DNA of 64,000 nucleotides. Origin: Marinobacter halophilus (GTDB taxonomy: Bacteria > Pseudomonadota > Gammaproteobacteria > Pseudomonadales > Oleiphilaceae). Where the stretch lies: assembly GCF_003007685.1 (NCBI RefSeq), contig NZ_PXNN01000017.1, forward strand, positions 785,143-849,142, read 5' to 3'. The notes beneath the pieces were generated by a model that saw only the letters and a program-made list of their open reading frames with translations, had not been told where the DNA came from and searched no databases. Both the position numbers and the translations under genes were made by a program. The stretch's first letter is position 1; each line of letters opens with the position of its first letter. Positions 29,110 through 37,415 of the stretch are shown here, one piece after another.

Positions 29110-30810
29110 ATGAACGGCGCACAGCACATTCTTGAAGCGTTCCACCGCCATAACATCAGCACGGTTTTCGGCTACCCGGGCGGCTGCATCATGCCGCTAT
29201 ACGACGCGCTGGTGGATGATGTCCGCGTGGAACACGTGCTGTGTCGCCACGAACAGGCCTGTGCCCTGGCCGCCGACGGCTATGCCCGCGCCAGCGGCCA
29301 GATCGGCGTATGCATTGCCACCTCCGGCCCCGGTGCCACCAATCTGATCACCGGCGTCGCCAATGCCTATATGGACTCAACCCCCATGCTGGTGATCACC
29401 GGTCAGGTGCCGTCCGGCCTGATTGGCACCGATGCCTTCCAGGAAACCGACATTCTGGGCATGACTCTCGGCATCGTAAAACACAGCTATCTGGTGGACG
29501 ATGCAGACGCCCTTCCCGCGATCATGGAAGAAGCCATCACCCTGGCCCAAAGCGGTCGGCCGGGGCCGGTGTGGATTGATATCCCTAAGAACATGCTGCT
29601 TGCCGAGGTGGACACGCCGGCCCTGGCCAAAGCTTCAGAACCGGAAGCCGACTGCCCGGATATTGCCCGCGCCATATCCCTGCTGCGCGCCGCGAAGAAG
29701 CCACTGCTGTATAGCGGAGGCGGCGTGGCACTCGCTCGCGCTGAGGACAGCTTCCGCGCCTTTGCGACGGCGGCCGCGATACCCGGCGTGGTCACCCTCA
29801 AGGGCATCGGCAACCCTGGCAAGAACAATCCGTTCAATCTCGGCATGCTCGGCATGCACGGCTCCCGGGCGGCCAACAAAGCGGTGGACGAGTGCGATCT
29901 GTTGTTTGTGGTTGGCGCCCGCCTGGACGACCGGGCCACCGGCAAGCTGGACACCTTTGCCCCCAAGGCCAGGATGATTCACATCGATGCCGACAGCGCC
30001 GAGATCAACAAACTGCGGCCGGTCGATCTGGCCATGCGGGGCGACCTGAACCAGATTCTGGCGGCTTTCACCGAGGCAATGGTAGAGGAGCCGCTGACCA
30101 TCAGTAACTGGCAGAAGCAATGCAAAACCTGGCATACCACCGGCGGGTTTCAGGCGGCGGATAACGAAGAGGCGTTGGCACCGATCGCTGGCCCGGCCTT
30201 TATCCGCCAGCTGTCCCGAATTGCCCCGGATGACACCGTCATTTCCTGTGACGTTGGCCAGCACCAGATGTGGGTAGCCCAGCATTATGAGTTCGATCAC
30301 CCGCGCCATCACCTGACCAGTGGCGGCCTGGGCACCATGGGCTTCGGCTTGCCGGCGGCCATCGGCGCGCAGTTTGCCGACCGCAACAGCACGGTCATCA
30401 ACGTAACCGGCGATGGCTCGTTCATGATGAACGCCCAGGAGCTGGCCACCATTCGCCGCTATAACCTGCCGCTGAAGCTGATCATTCTGGACAATCAGTG
30501 TCTGGGCATGGTGCGCCAGCAGCAGGAGCTGTTCTACAACAACCGGGAAAGTCACATCAATCTGGACGACAATCCGGATTTCGTGGCGATGGCGCGGGCG
30601 TTTGATATTCCGGCCCTGTTCATCGAGCGCACGGATCAGATTCGCCGGGGCATCGAGACGATTCTGGCCTACAAAGGCCCGATGCTTTTGCACGTGGCCA
30701 TCAGCCGGGAGGAGAACGTGTGGCCGATTGTGAAACCCGGTGGCAGCAATAAAGAGATGATTGATGAAACCCGTCGCACCAACACCTCTACTAAGGAGCA
30801 GGTAGCATGA
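29110..30810 (+). CDS. ilvG: acetolactate synthase large subunit
   Basis: A 566-residue thiamine diphosphate enzyme: N-terminal pyrimidine-binding domain with the catalytic Glu in LCRHEQAC, central FAD-binding domain (about 190-330), and C-terminal pyrophosphate domain with the metal motif GDGSFMMNAQELATI. It condenses pyruvate with pyruvate or 2-oxobutyrate in Val/Leu/Ile synthesis. The small subunit gene overlaps its stop (ATGA). Expression is probably attenuated by the leader at 28929-29082. The IlvG assignment rests on the partner being IlvM-like and on length. Confidence 0.94.
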   Translation: MNGAQHILEAFHRHNISTVFGYPGGCIMPLYDALVDDVRVEHVLCRHEQACALAADGYARASGQIGVCIATSGPGATNLITGVANAYMDSTPMLVITGQVPSGLIGTDAFQETDILGMTLGIVKHSYLVDDADALPAIMEEAITLAQSGRPGPVWIDIPKNMLLAEVDTPALAKASEPEADCPDIARAISLLRAAKKPLLYSGGGVALARAEDSFRAFATAAAIPGVVTLKGIGNPGKNNPFNLGMLGMHGSRAANKAVDECDLLFVVGARLDDRATGKLDTFAPKARMIHIDADSAEINKLRPVDLAMRGDLNQILAAFTEAMVEEPLTISNWQKQCKTWHTTGGFQAADNEEALAPIAGPAFIRQLSRIAPDDTVISCDVGQHQMWVAQHYEFDHPRHHLTSGGLGTMGFGLPAAIGAQFADRNSTVINVTGDGSFMMNAQELATIRRYNLPLKLIILDNQCLGMVRQQQELFYNNRESHINLDDNPDFVAMARAFDIPALFIERTDQIRRGIETILAYKGPMLLHVAISREENVWPIVKPGGSNKEMIDETRRTNTSTKEQVA

Positions 30811-31085
30811 GCCCGCACGCGGATCGGTCTATGCCGAGTTATACGTTAAATTGCCGGATGCATCAGGAGGCGGCGGCGTTGGAGCGTTTGTGCCAGGTGG
30901 TGCGGGTTCGGGGGTTCCGGATTTCGCGGATGACGATGGAGTCTGCGGGGGAGCATCTGGATATTGCTCTGACTCTGGAGGGTTCTCGGTCTGTTTCTAT
31001 GCTTTGCTCGCAGTTGGAGAAATTGCATACGGTTGCGGAGGTGGCTCTTGCGCAGGAGTCCGGGGTTCGGTCGGTTTCGGCTTAG
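30807..31085 (+). CDS. ilvM: acetolactate synthase small subunit (ACT domain)
   Basis: A 92-residue single ACT-domain protein (LNCRMHQEAAALERLCQVV, then the RISRMTMES strand), the size of IlvM rather than the longer IlvH/IlvN. It stabilises and modulates the large subunit. Translation is coupled to ilvG by a 4-bp ATGA overlap. Codon use differs by eye from ilvG, with more G in third positions. Confidence 0.88.
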   Translation: MSPHADRSMPSYTLNCRMHQEAAALERLCQVVRVRGFRISRMTMESAGEHLDIALTLEGSRSVSMLCSQLEKLHTVAEVALAQESGVRSVSA

Positions 31086-31123
31086 GTTGGTTTGACTCCG
31101 CTACTAGCCTTCTGATTTTGGGG

Positions 31124-31231
31124 GCGGGTACGCGGGGTGTGGGGTGGTTTTCTTCTGGGAAAAATAACTCGCTTCGCTCAGACATTTTTTTCCCTGCCAG
31201 AAAACCACCCCACACCCCCCTACCGGCAGGC
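31124..31231 (+). repeat. palindromic repeat, solo A-type hairpin
   Basis: The unit begins GCGGGTACGCGGGG and ends near TACCGGCAGGC. Left arm GTGGGGTGGTTTTC and right arm GAAAACCACCCCAC pair around a core with GGGAAAAA, CTCGCTTCGCTCAGACA and TTTTTTTCCC. The same hairpin recurs at 33081-33188, 39385-39492 and 41020-41127. It lies just after ilvM; no B-type partner follows here. The remaining gap to ilvD holds nothing else I can name. Confidence 0.85.
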
Positions 31232-31349
31232 TTTTTTGGGATAGGCTTTTTGAAAAAATTGCTGGAAATGTTTGCACTTGTTGGCTGGGTGGGGTTCTCT
31301 GGCTGGCTAGAACGTTAGTTTACGACAACTTATTTTTGAGGCTGGGCTT

Positions 31350-33026
31350 ATGGCTATGGACAAACGACGTCGGTATTCGGCACCGGTGGTGGATGGGATC
31401 AACAAGTCGGCCGGTCGCGCGATGTTGCGGGCCGTCGGGTTTACCGATGAAGATTTCAGGAAGCCTCAGATTGGTATTGCTTCCACCTGGAGCAATCTGA
31501 CGCCGTGCAATATGCATATTGACGGTCTGGCCCGGGAAGCCGCCAAGGGCGCCGATGCGGCCGGGGGCAAGGCTCTGATTTTTAATACCATCACGATTTC
31601 CGATGGCATCGCCAACGGTACCGAGGGCATGAAGTATTCTCTGGTATCCCGGGAGGTGATTGCGGATTCGATTGAGACCGTGGCCGGTTGTGAGGGCTTT
31701 GACGGGCTGGTGGCGATTGGCGGCTGTGACAAGAACATGCCGGGTTGCCTGATGGGGCTGGCGCGGTTGAACCGGCCGTCGGTGTTTGTTTACGGCGGTA
31801 CCATTCTGCCGGGCGAGAACCACACGGATATCATTTCGGTGTTTGAGGCCGTTGGTGCCCATGCCCAGGGCAAGATGGATCTGATTGAGGTGAAGCAGAT
31901 CGAGGAGACGGCGATTCCGGGGCCGGGGTCCTGCGGCGGCATGTACACCGCCAACACCATGGCGTCGGCCATCGAGGCGATGGGCATGAGTTTGCCCGGC
32001 AGTTCGGCGCAGAATGCGGTGTCTGACACCAAGTTGGCCGATTGCGAGGCCGCCGGTGCGGCCGTGCTGAAGCTGCTGGATGCGGATATCAAGCCTTCGG
32101 ACATCATGACCCGCGAGGCGTTCGAGAACGCGATTACCGTGGTGATCACGCTGGGCGGCTCCACCAATGCCGTGCTGCACCTGCTGGGCATGGCAAGTAC
32201 TGCCGGTGTCGAGCTGTCGCTGGAGGATTTCGTGCGCATTGGCAAGACGGTTCCGGTGCTGGCCGACCTGCGCCCGTCCGGCCACTACATGATGTCTGAG
32301 CTGGTCGCCATCGGCGGCATTCAGCCGTTGATGCGAATGTTGCTGGACCGGGGCCTGTTGCACGGTGATTGCATGACCGTGACCGGCAAAACCCTGGCTG
32401 AAAACCTGGCAGACGTGGCGCCCTATCCGGACGATCAGCAGATCATCCGCGCCTTTGAGAACCCGATCAAAGCAGACAGCCATTTGCGCATTCTGTTCGG
32501 CAACCTGGCGCCGGAAGGCTCGGTGGCCAAGATTACCGGCAAGGAAGGCACCCACTTCTCCGGCCGGGCGCGGGTGTTCCATTCCGAGGAAGAAGCCCAG
32601 GAGCGCATTCTCGACGGCACCGTGGTCGCCGGCGATGTGCTGGTGATTCGCTACGAAGGCCCCAAAGGCGGCCCGGGCATGCGCGAAATGCTCAGCCCCA
32701 CCTCCGCGATCATGGGCAAGGGTCTGGGCAGCGATGTCGCACTGATCACCGATGGCCGTTTCTCCGGTGGCAGCCATGGTTTTGTGGTCGGTCACATCAC
32801 CCCGGAAGCCGCCGTTGGTGGTCCAATCGCACTGGTGGAAGATGGCGACACCATCACCATCGATGCCGTCAACAACTCGATCCTGCTGGAGATTTCTGAC
32901 CAAGAAATGGCCAAACGGCGAGACGCCTGGACCCCACCCGAGCCGAGATTCACGCGGGGCGTGTTGGCCAAATATGCTCGCACCGTGAGTTCTGCATCTA
33001 CTGGGGCCGTTACCGACTTGCCATAG
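31350..33026 (+). CDS. ilvD: dihydroxy-acid dehydratase
   Basis: A 558-residue IlvD/Edd family enzyme with the iron-sulfur cysteine regions [10 protein letters not shown] and [14 protein letters not shown] and the C-terminal [14 protein letters not shown] with the active-site Ser. It dehydrates dihydroxyisovalerate and dihydroxymethylvalerate, the third step of Val/Ile synthesis. It lies downstream of ilvGM but is separated by a 264-bp gap with a palindromic repeat, so it may be partly uncoupled from the attenuated transcript. ilvC and ilvE are not in the window. Confidence 0.95.
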   Translation: MAMDKRRRYSAPVVDGINKSAGRAMLRAVGFTDEDFRKPQIGIASTWSNLTPCNMHIDGLAREAAKGADAAGGKALIFNTITISDGIANGTEGMKYSLVSREVIADSIETVAGCEGFDGLVAIGGCDKNMPGCLMGLARLNRPSVFVYGGTILPGENHTDIISVFEAVGAHAQGKMDLIEVKQIEETAIPGPGSCGGMYTANTMASAIEAMGMSLPGSSAQNAVSDTKLADCEAAGAAVLKLLDADIKPSDIMTREAFENAITVVITLGGSTNAVLHLLGMASTAGVELSLEDFVRIGKTVPVLADLRPSGHYMMSELVAIGGIQPLMRMLLDRGLLHGDCMTVTGKTLAENLADVAPYPDDQQIIRAFENPIKADSHLRILFGNLAPEGSVAKITGKEGTHFSGRARVFHSEEEAQERILDGTVVAGDVLVIRYEGPKGGPGMREMLSPTSAIMGKGLGSDVALITDGRFSGGSHGFVVGHITPEAAVGGPIALVEDGDTITIDAVNNSILLEISDQEMAKRRDAWTPPEPRFTRGVLAKYARTVSSASTGAVTDLP

Positions 33027-33059
33027 TTTGGCTTGGGCTCCTGGCCTTCTGCCTGGGCA

Positions 33060-33393
33060 CCCAGCCTTCTGGGTGTGCGGGCGGGTACGCGGGGTGCGGG
33101 GTGTTTTTCTTCTGGGAAAAATAACTCGCTTCGCTCAGACATTTTTTTCCCTGCCAGAAAAACACCCCACACCCCCCTACCGATGGGCAGCACAGGGATA
33201 CCGGGTTAAAAGAAAGGAATTAGCTATAAATGAGTAAAGCCAGTCTTTAACTTCGTGAACCCGCCAATGCCCGTCGGCGCGGGGTGGTAGGTGGATTTTT
33301 TGCCGGAAAAAGATGTCTGAGCGCAGCGAGTTGTTTTTCCAAAAAAAATCCACCTACCACCCCGCAAGCCCGCCCGCACCCCAGAAGGCTGGG
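33060..33393. repeat. composite palindromic element, copy 1
   Basis: Outer inverted repeat: CCCAGCCTTCTGGGTGTGCG on the left matches CGCACCCCAGAAGGCTGGG on the right. Inside are an A-type hairpin (33081-33188), a spacer bounded by CCGATGGGC and GCCCGTCGG, and a B-type hairpin (33279-33365) whose core is the reverse complement of the A core. The A2-B1 spacer is clearly homologous to the spacer at about 39493-39582. It fills the gap between the convergent ilvD and cynS. Confidence 0.85.
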
Positions 33394-33419
33394 AGCCGAC
33401 GGACTCCAGGCCCAGATAC

Positions 33420-33863
33420 CTACCAGGCCTTATAAGGCAAAAACTTCCCATTCATGGTAACCACCACCCGGTCGCCCTTGGGATTCTCCTCCTTCTCGAT
33501 GTCCATGGTGAAATCGATGGCACTCATGATGCCGTCACCGAACTTCTCGTGAATCAGCGCTTTCATGGTGTCGCCATAAACACCCACCATCTCGTACAGG
33601 CGGTAGATCAGCGGGTCTTGCGGAATGCCGCCTTCCCAGGACTTCTTCGGGCAAACCTGCAGTGTTTCCGCTATCGGCTTGTCCAGGCCCAGGGTCTCGC
33701 ACAGGGCGAAGGCCTTGTCTTCGGTCAGGCTGTTCATGCCCAGGCACGCCGACGTGGTGAACACCGGTGACAGGCCAATGGCTTCGGCAATGGCTTCCCA
33801 GGTCATATCCTTGGCGACTTTGGCTTCCAGGATTTTTGCGGTCATCAGTTCTTTGTTCATCAT
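33420..33863 (-). CDS. cynS: cyanase (cyanate hydratase)
   Basis: A protein of 148 residues from the ATG at 33863 (AGAGGA eight bases before). The N-terminal helix-turn-helix-like domain precedes the catalytic domain, which keeps the Arg and Glu in YRLYEMVGVYGD and the Ser in DGIMSAIDFTMD. It converts cyanate and bicarbonate to ammonia and carbon dioxide. It is the last gene of the transporter operon and gives that operon its likely substrate. No carbonic anhydrase (cynT) gene is adjacent. Confidence 0.96.
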   Translation of the reverse strand: MMNKELMTAKILEAKVAKDMTWEAIAEAIGLSPVFTTSACLGMNSLTEDKAFALCETLGLDKPIAETLQVCPKKSWEGGIPQDPLIYRLYEMVGVYGDTMKALIHEKFGDGIMSAIDFTMDIEKEENPKGDRVVVTMNGKFLPYKAW

Positions 33864-33891
33864 GGTTATTTCCTCTTGTGGACAATCAAGG

Positions 33892-34800
33892 TCAGGCATT
33901 CACCGCTCGCGCGGCTGTTTCGGTTTTGGTATCAGGCTTGGCAGGCACCGGTTTGGGCGCTGCATCCCCTGCGCTGGGGTCAATCACTATCGGGCTGCCG
34001 TCTTCTTCCGGCTGCGCCGAACCACTGCGATTGACCAGGAAGTCGACCAGGTAATCGCGGATCTTGTGATGGGCGGGGTTCTGGAAAATGGTCGCTCGGG
34101 AGCGTGGGTGCGGCAGGTTTACCTTCACACTCTCGGCAATGCGGGCATTGGGGCCGTTCGACATCAGGAAGATGCGGTCAGACAGCAGAATGGCCTCGTC
34201 CACATCGTGGGTGATCATGAACACGGTCTGGCGGGTTTCTTCCCAGATCTTCACCAGCTCGTCCTGAATTACCCCCCGGGTGAGCGCATCCAGTGCTCCG
34301 AACGGTTCATCCAATAGCAGCAGTTCCGGCTGAGTAGCGAAGGCCCGGGCGATGCTGACCCGCTGGCGCATGCCGCCCGACAGCTGGGAGGGCTTGCGAT
34401 TCAGCGCGTGGTCCAGGCCGACCATCTTCAGGTAGCGTTCGCTGTGCTCGCGCACTTTGTCCTTCGACCATTTCGGCCAGCGCGCCTTCACAGCAAAGAC
34501 GATGTTGTTCAGGGAGGTTTTCCAGGGCAGCAGGCTGTAGTTCTGGAACACCACGCCGCGCTCCAGGCCCGGGCCTTTCACTTCCTTGCCGTTCATCACC
34601 ACGTTGCCGGAGCTGGCTTCGTCCAGGCCCGCCAACACGTTCAGGATGGTGGATTTACCGCAGCCGGAGTGGCCGATGATGCACACAAACTCGCCTTTCT
34701 CCAGGGCAAAACGAACGTCCTCGAACACGGTCAGATCACCGCCCTGGCCATCGGGGTATACCTTCGACAGGCCATCTACTTCCAGGAATGACTTACTCAT
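33892..34800 (-). CDS. nitrate/cyanate-type ABC transporter ATP-binding protein
   Basis: A 302-residue ABC ATPase: Walker A GHSGCGKST, Q-loop FQNYSLLPW, signature LSGGMRQRVSIARA, Walker B LLLLDEPFGALDA and the H-loop ITHDVDEA. The subfamily is NrtD/SsuB/TauB-like. A C-terminal tail rich in Pro, Ala and Lys is not part of the ATPase. The ATG at 34800 follows GGAG. It lies 28 bp before cynS. Confidence 0.92.
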   Translation of the reverse strand: MSKSFLEVDGLSKVYPDGQGGDLTVFEDVRFALEKGEFVCIIGHSGCGKSTILNVLAGLDEASSGNVVMNGKEVKGPGLERGVVFQNYSLLPWKTSLNNIVFAVKARWPKWSKDKVREHSERYLKMVGLDHALNRKPSQLSGGMRQRVSIARAFATQPELLLLDEPFGALDALTRGVIQDELVKIWEETRQTVFMITHDVDEAILLSDRIFLMSNGPNARIAESVKVNLPHPRSRATIFQNPAHHKIRDYLVDFLVNRSGSAQPEEDGSPIVIDPSAGDAAPKPVPAKPDTKTETAARAVNA

Positions 34801-34857
34801 AACAGTTCTCCAGTCGGAGGGTTCTGGCGGGCGCCGTTGCTCGGGCGCCCGGCCCAC

Positions 34858-35685
34858 TCATTCTTTGTATTCAACCAGCTTCTGGGCCTTGCCCAGAGCC
34901 AGGTCGAGCAGCATGCCCACCACCCCGATCATCAGGATGGAGAAGATCACACTGGCCAGGTCCAGGTTGTTCCACTCGTTCCACACGTAGTAGCCAATGC
35001 CAGTGCCGCCCACGAGCATTTCCGCGGCGACAATCACCAGCCAGGCAATGCCGATGGAGATGCGCATACCGGTCAGGATGGTCGGCGCGGCGGCCGGCAG
35101 GATTACGGTAATGGCGGTTTTGAACGGGTTGAGCTCATGGGTGCGGGCCACGTTGACCCAGTCCTGGCGCACGTTGGCCACGCCAAAGGCGGTGTTCAGC
35201 AGCATGGGCCAGATTGAGCAGATGAAGATCACGAAAATGGCGGAGGCGTCTGAATCCTGGATGATGAACAAGGCCAGCGGCATCCAGGCCAGGGGCGAGA
35301 TCGGCCGCAGCACCTGGATGTACGGGTTCAATGCCTTGTACATCAGTGGCGACATGCCGATCAGAAAGCCCAGCGGCAGTGCAATCGCCATGGCCGCCAG
35401 GTAGCCGGTCAGTACCCGATACACCGAATAGGCCAGCTGGATGCCAATGCCTTTGTCGTTGGCACCGGCGTCGTAGAACGGATTGGACAGCTCAGTCCAG
35501 GCCACCTTCATCACCGCCGAGGGTGGCGGCACCCGGGATTCCTGGCCGGCAACGCCCATCAGTAATTCGTACTCCGTGATCGCTTCCTGCGCTGCCGGAG
35601 GCTGGGTGGACAACTCCCACAGCCCCAACATCAGAATCAGGAAAGATACCGACAGCAACGCGGCCCGAACGTTCAGAGAAGCCAT
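34858..35685 (-). CDS. nitrate/cyanate-type ABC transporter permease
   Basis: A 275-residue inner-membrane permease with an N-terminal membrane helix, a periplasmic loop, and five more helices. The EAA-like loop is in ELNPFKTAITVILPAAAPTILTGMRI, with GMRISIGIAWLVIVAAEM typical of NrtB/CmpB/SsuC. It forms the membrane channel with the ATPase and the binding protein. It is two bases downstream of the binding protein gene. Confidence 0.92.
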   Translation of the reverse strand: MASLNVRAALLSVSFLILMLGLWELSTQPPAAQEAITEYELLMGVAGQESRVPPPSAVMKVAWTELSNPFYDAGANDKGIGIQLAYSVYRVLTGYLAAMAIALPLGFLIGMSPLMYKALNPYIQVLRPISPLAWMPLALFIIQDSDASAIFVIFICSIWPMLLNTAFGVANVRQDWVNVARTHELNPFKTAITVILPAAAPTILTGMRISIGIAWLVIVAAEMLVGGTGIGYYVWNEWNNLDLASVIFSILMIGVVGMLLDLALGKAQKLVEYKE

Positions 35686-35687
35686 GA

Positions 35688-37112
35688 TTACACCCTCCCG
35701 ATGGCGAAGCTGCGGGCATACTCTTCCGGCGTTTCCGGATCGAAGGTCTTGCCCATGATGACGTGATTCTTGTAGGTCTTATCCGGCGCCGGGTAACCCA
35801 TTTCACGCATGAGTTTGCCGGTTTCACCCGCCCGGTAGACCTGCTCGGCAATACCCTTGTAGTCCAGATCGCCCTCGATATAGCCCCAGCGCTTCATCTG
35901 GGTGAGAATCCACACGCCCATGGAATGCCAGGGAAATGGATCGAAATCGATGCGGTCCGGCACGTTCTTGACCTCACCCAGGCCATCGGCGTAACGCCCT
36001 GTCAGTACCTGCTGGATGACCGGCACCGGCTGGTTCAGGTAGTTTCTCGGCGCAATCGCCTCAGCGATTTCCTTGCGGTTGCCCGGCTCGTTGGAATACT
36101 GAGTGGCGTCGATGATGGCGCGCAGCAGAGCGCCGTAAGTGTTCGGGTTTTGGGTCGCAAACTTCTGGCTGCAGGCGAACGCGCAGCACGGGTGGCCTTC
36201 CCAGATGTCTTTGGTGAGCATGTGGATGAAACCGACCTTTTCCCACACTGCACGCTGGTTGAACGGATCGGGTGACAGATAGCCATCCAGGTTACCGGCG
36301 CGCAGGTTGGCCACCATTTCAGGTGGCGGCACCACCCGAATCTGTACGTCTTTGTCTGGATCGATGCCGTGCTCGGCCAGGTAGTAGCGCAACAAGAAGT
36401 TGTGCATGGAGTATTCGAACGGCACACCGAACTTAAAGCCTTTCCACTGCTTGGGATCCCGCTTGTCGATGTGGTCCACGTGCAGCACGATGGCCTGGCC
36501 GTTGATGTTCTCAACAGCGGGCATGATGAACGGCTCCGGTGTGGAACCGGCTCCCATGGTCATCGCCAGCGGCATCGGCGTCAGCATGTGCGAGGCGTCG
36601 TATTCACCGGCCAGCGACTTGTCCCGGGCCACCGCCCAACCGGCAGTTTTGGTGACGGTCACGTCCAGGCCATAGCGCTCATAGAAGCCCATTGGGGCCG
36701 CCATGATGATCGGCGTGGCGCAGGTTATGGGCACAAAGCCAATGTTCAGCTTGGTTTTCTCCAGCTTACCCAGCGACTCTTTCACCGCTGCCTTGGCTTT
36801 TTCCATGGGGAACACCGAGCCGAGAAGTGCCGCGGCCGTGCCGGTGCCCATCATTTTCATAAAGCTGCGGCGGCTGTGGTCGTTATGACCAAACACCGAG
36901 CGCACCACCGCGTTTTCAATGGCGCGATCCATCATCGCTTCGGAATCCATCGATGCGGGGGAAGCTTGAGCATCCTGGCCTGCTGACGGGCGAAGGTTGA
37001 GCGACACCGACGGCCTGTCCTCGCCCGGTTTGCACTCCGGGCAATCGCAGGTTTTCGCGTGGATCAGTGACTGGTCGCCATCAAACGGGTTGCCAAGGCT
37101 GTTTGTCGTCAT
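35688..37112 (-). CDS. nitrate/cyanate-type substrate-binding protein with Tat signal
   Basis: A 474-residue NrtA/CmpA-like protein. The twin-arginine signal SRRSFMKMMGTGTAAALLG begins unusually late (about residue 80), after an N-terminal extension with three cysteines (CDCPEC) that may bind a metal or be removed. The mature domain (from about residue 110) has the NrtA-type FVPITCATPIIMAAPMGFYERYG. The ATG at 37112 has AGGGAG eight bases upstream; a GTG nine bases earlier is less likely. First gene of the operon that ends with cynS, hence probably cyanate or nitrate/nitrite uptake. Confidence 0.9.
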   Translation of the reverse strand: MTTNSLGNPFDGDQSLIHAKTCDCPECKPGEDRPSVSLNLRPSAGQDAQASPASMDSEAMMDRAIENAVVRSVFGHNDHSRRSFMKMMGTGTAAALLGSVFPMEKAKAAVKESLGKLEKTKLNIGFVPITCATPIIMAAPMGFYERYGLDVTVTKTAGWAVARDKSLAGEYDASHMLTPMPLAMTMGAGSTPEPFIMPAVENINGQAIVLHVDHIDKRDPKQWKGFKFGVPFEYSMHNFLLRYYLAEHGIDPDKDVQIRVVPPPEMVANLRAGNLDGYLSPDPFNQRAVWEKVGFIHMLTKDIWEGHPCCAFACSQKFATQNPNTYGALLRAIIDATQYSNEPGNRKEIAEAIAPRNYLNQPVPVIQQVLTGRYADGLGEVKNVPDRIDFDPFPWHSMGVWILTQMKRWGYIEGDLDYKGIAEQVYRAGETGKLMREMGYPAPDKTYKNHVIMGKTFDPETPEEYARSFAIGRV

Positions 37113-37226
37113 GGGGCACACTCCCTACTTGCAGATAGTTTTTGCACTCTTGTGGTGCAACAAGGATTCGGCTCCGGCCCGGCCTGGTGGAGGGCCAAGG
37201 CCGTTTACACAATCTGATGAATCCAT

Positions 37227-37243
37227 TGCGGGGTTCGTGCCAA
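37227..37243 (-). promoter_or_regulatory. sigma-54 promoter of the transporter-cynS operon
   Basis: On the minus strand TTGGCACGAACCCCGCA matches the -24/-12 consensus, with GG and GC separated by exactly 10 bases. It lies about 115 bases before the binding protein start and faces that operon. Confidence 0.75.
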
Positions 37244-37307
37244 CTCTTTAATTTTGTTTATCCTTTTGTTTTAAATGGTTTTTAATAACTTCGTGAACAC
37301 CAAAAGC

Positions 37308-37368
37308 ACTACGGAATCTCGTAGTTAACGAGTTTTCGTAGTAAACACTCCGATTTTTCGTAGTTGGC
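37308..37368. promoter_or_regulatory. upstream activator sites with CGTAGT core
   Basis: Four copies of CGTAGT or its complement occur within 61 bases: ACTACG at 37308 and CGTAGT at 37320, 37337 and 37359. The first two form a palindrome (ACTACG-N6-CGTAGT). Three copies extend to YTTCGTAGT or TCTCGTAGT. They lie roughly 90-150 bases upstream of the predicted sigma-54 transcription start, the usual distance for enhancer binding, and just before the activator gene itself. Confidence 0.7.
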
Positions 37369-37415
37369 ATGAGCTTTGTTTGGTGTCCTCTCAGAACCAA
37401 CACCGGACGCCCGAC

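Noticed and set aside
31320..32903. Long frame opposite ilvD (527 aa)
   Set aside because: Antisense shadow of a GC-rich gene; ilvD has complete family motifs on the other strand.
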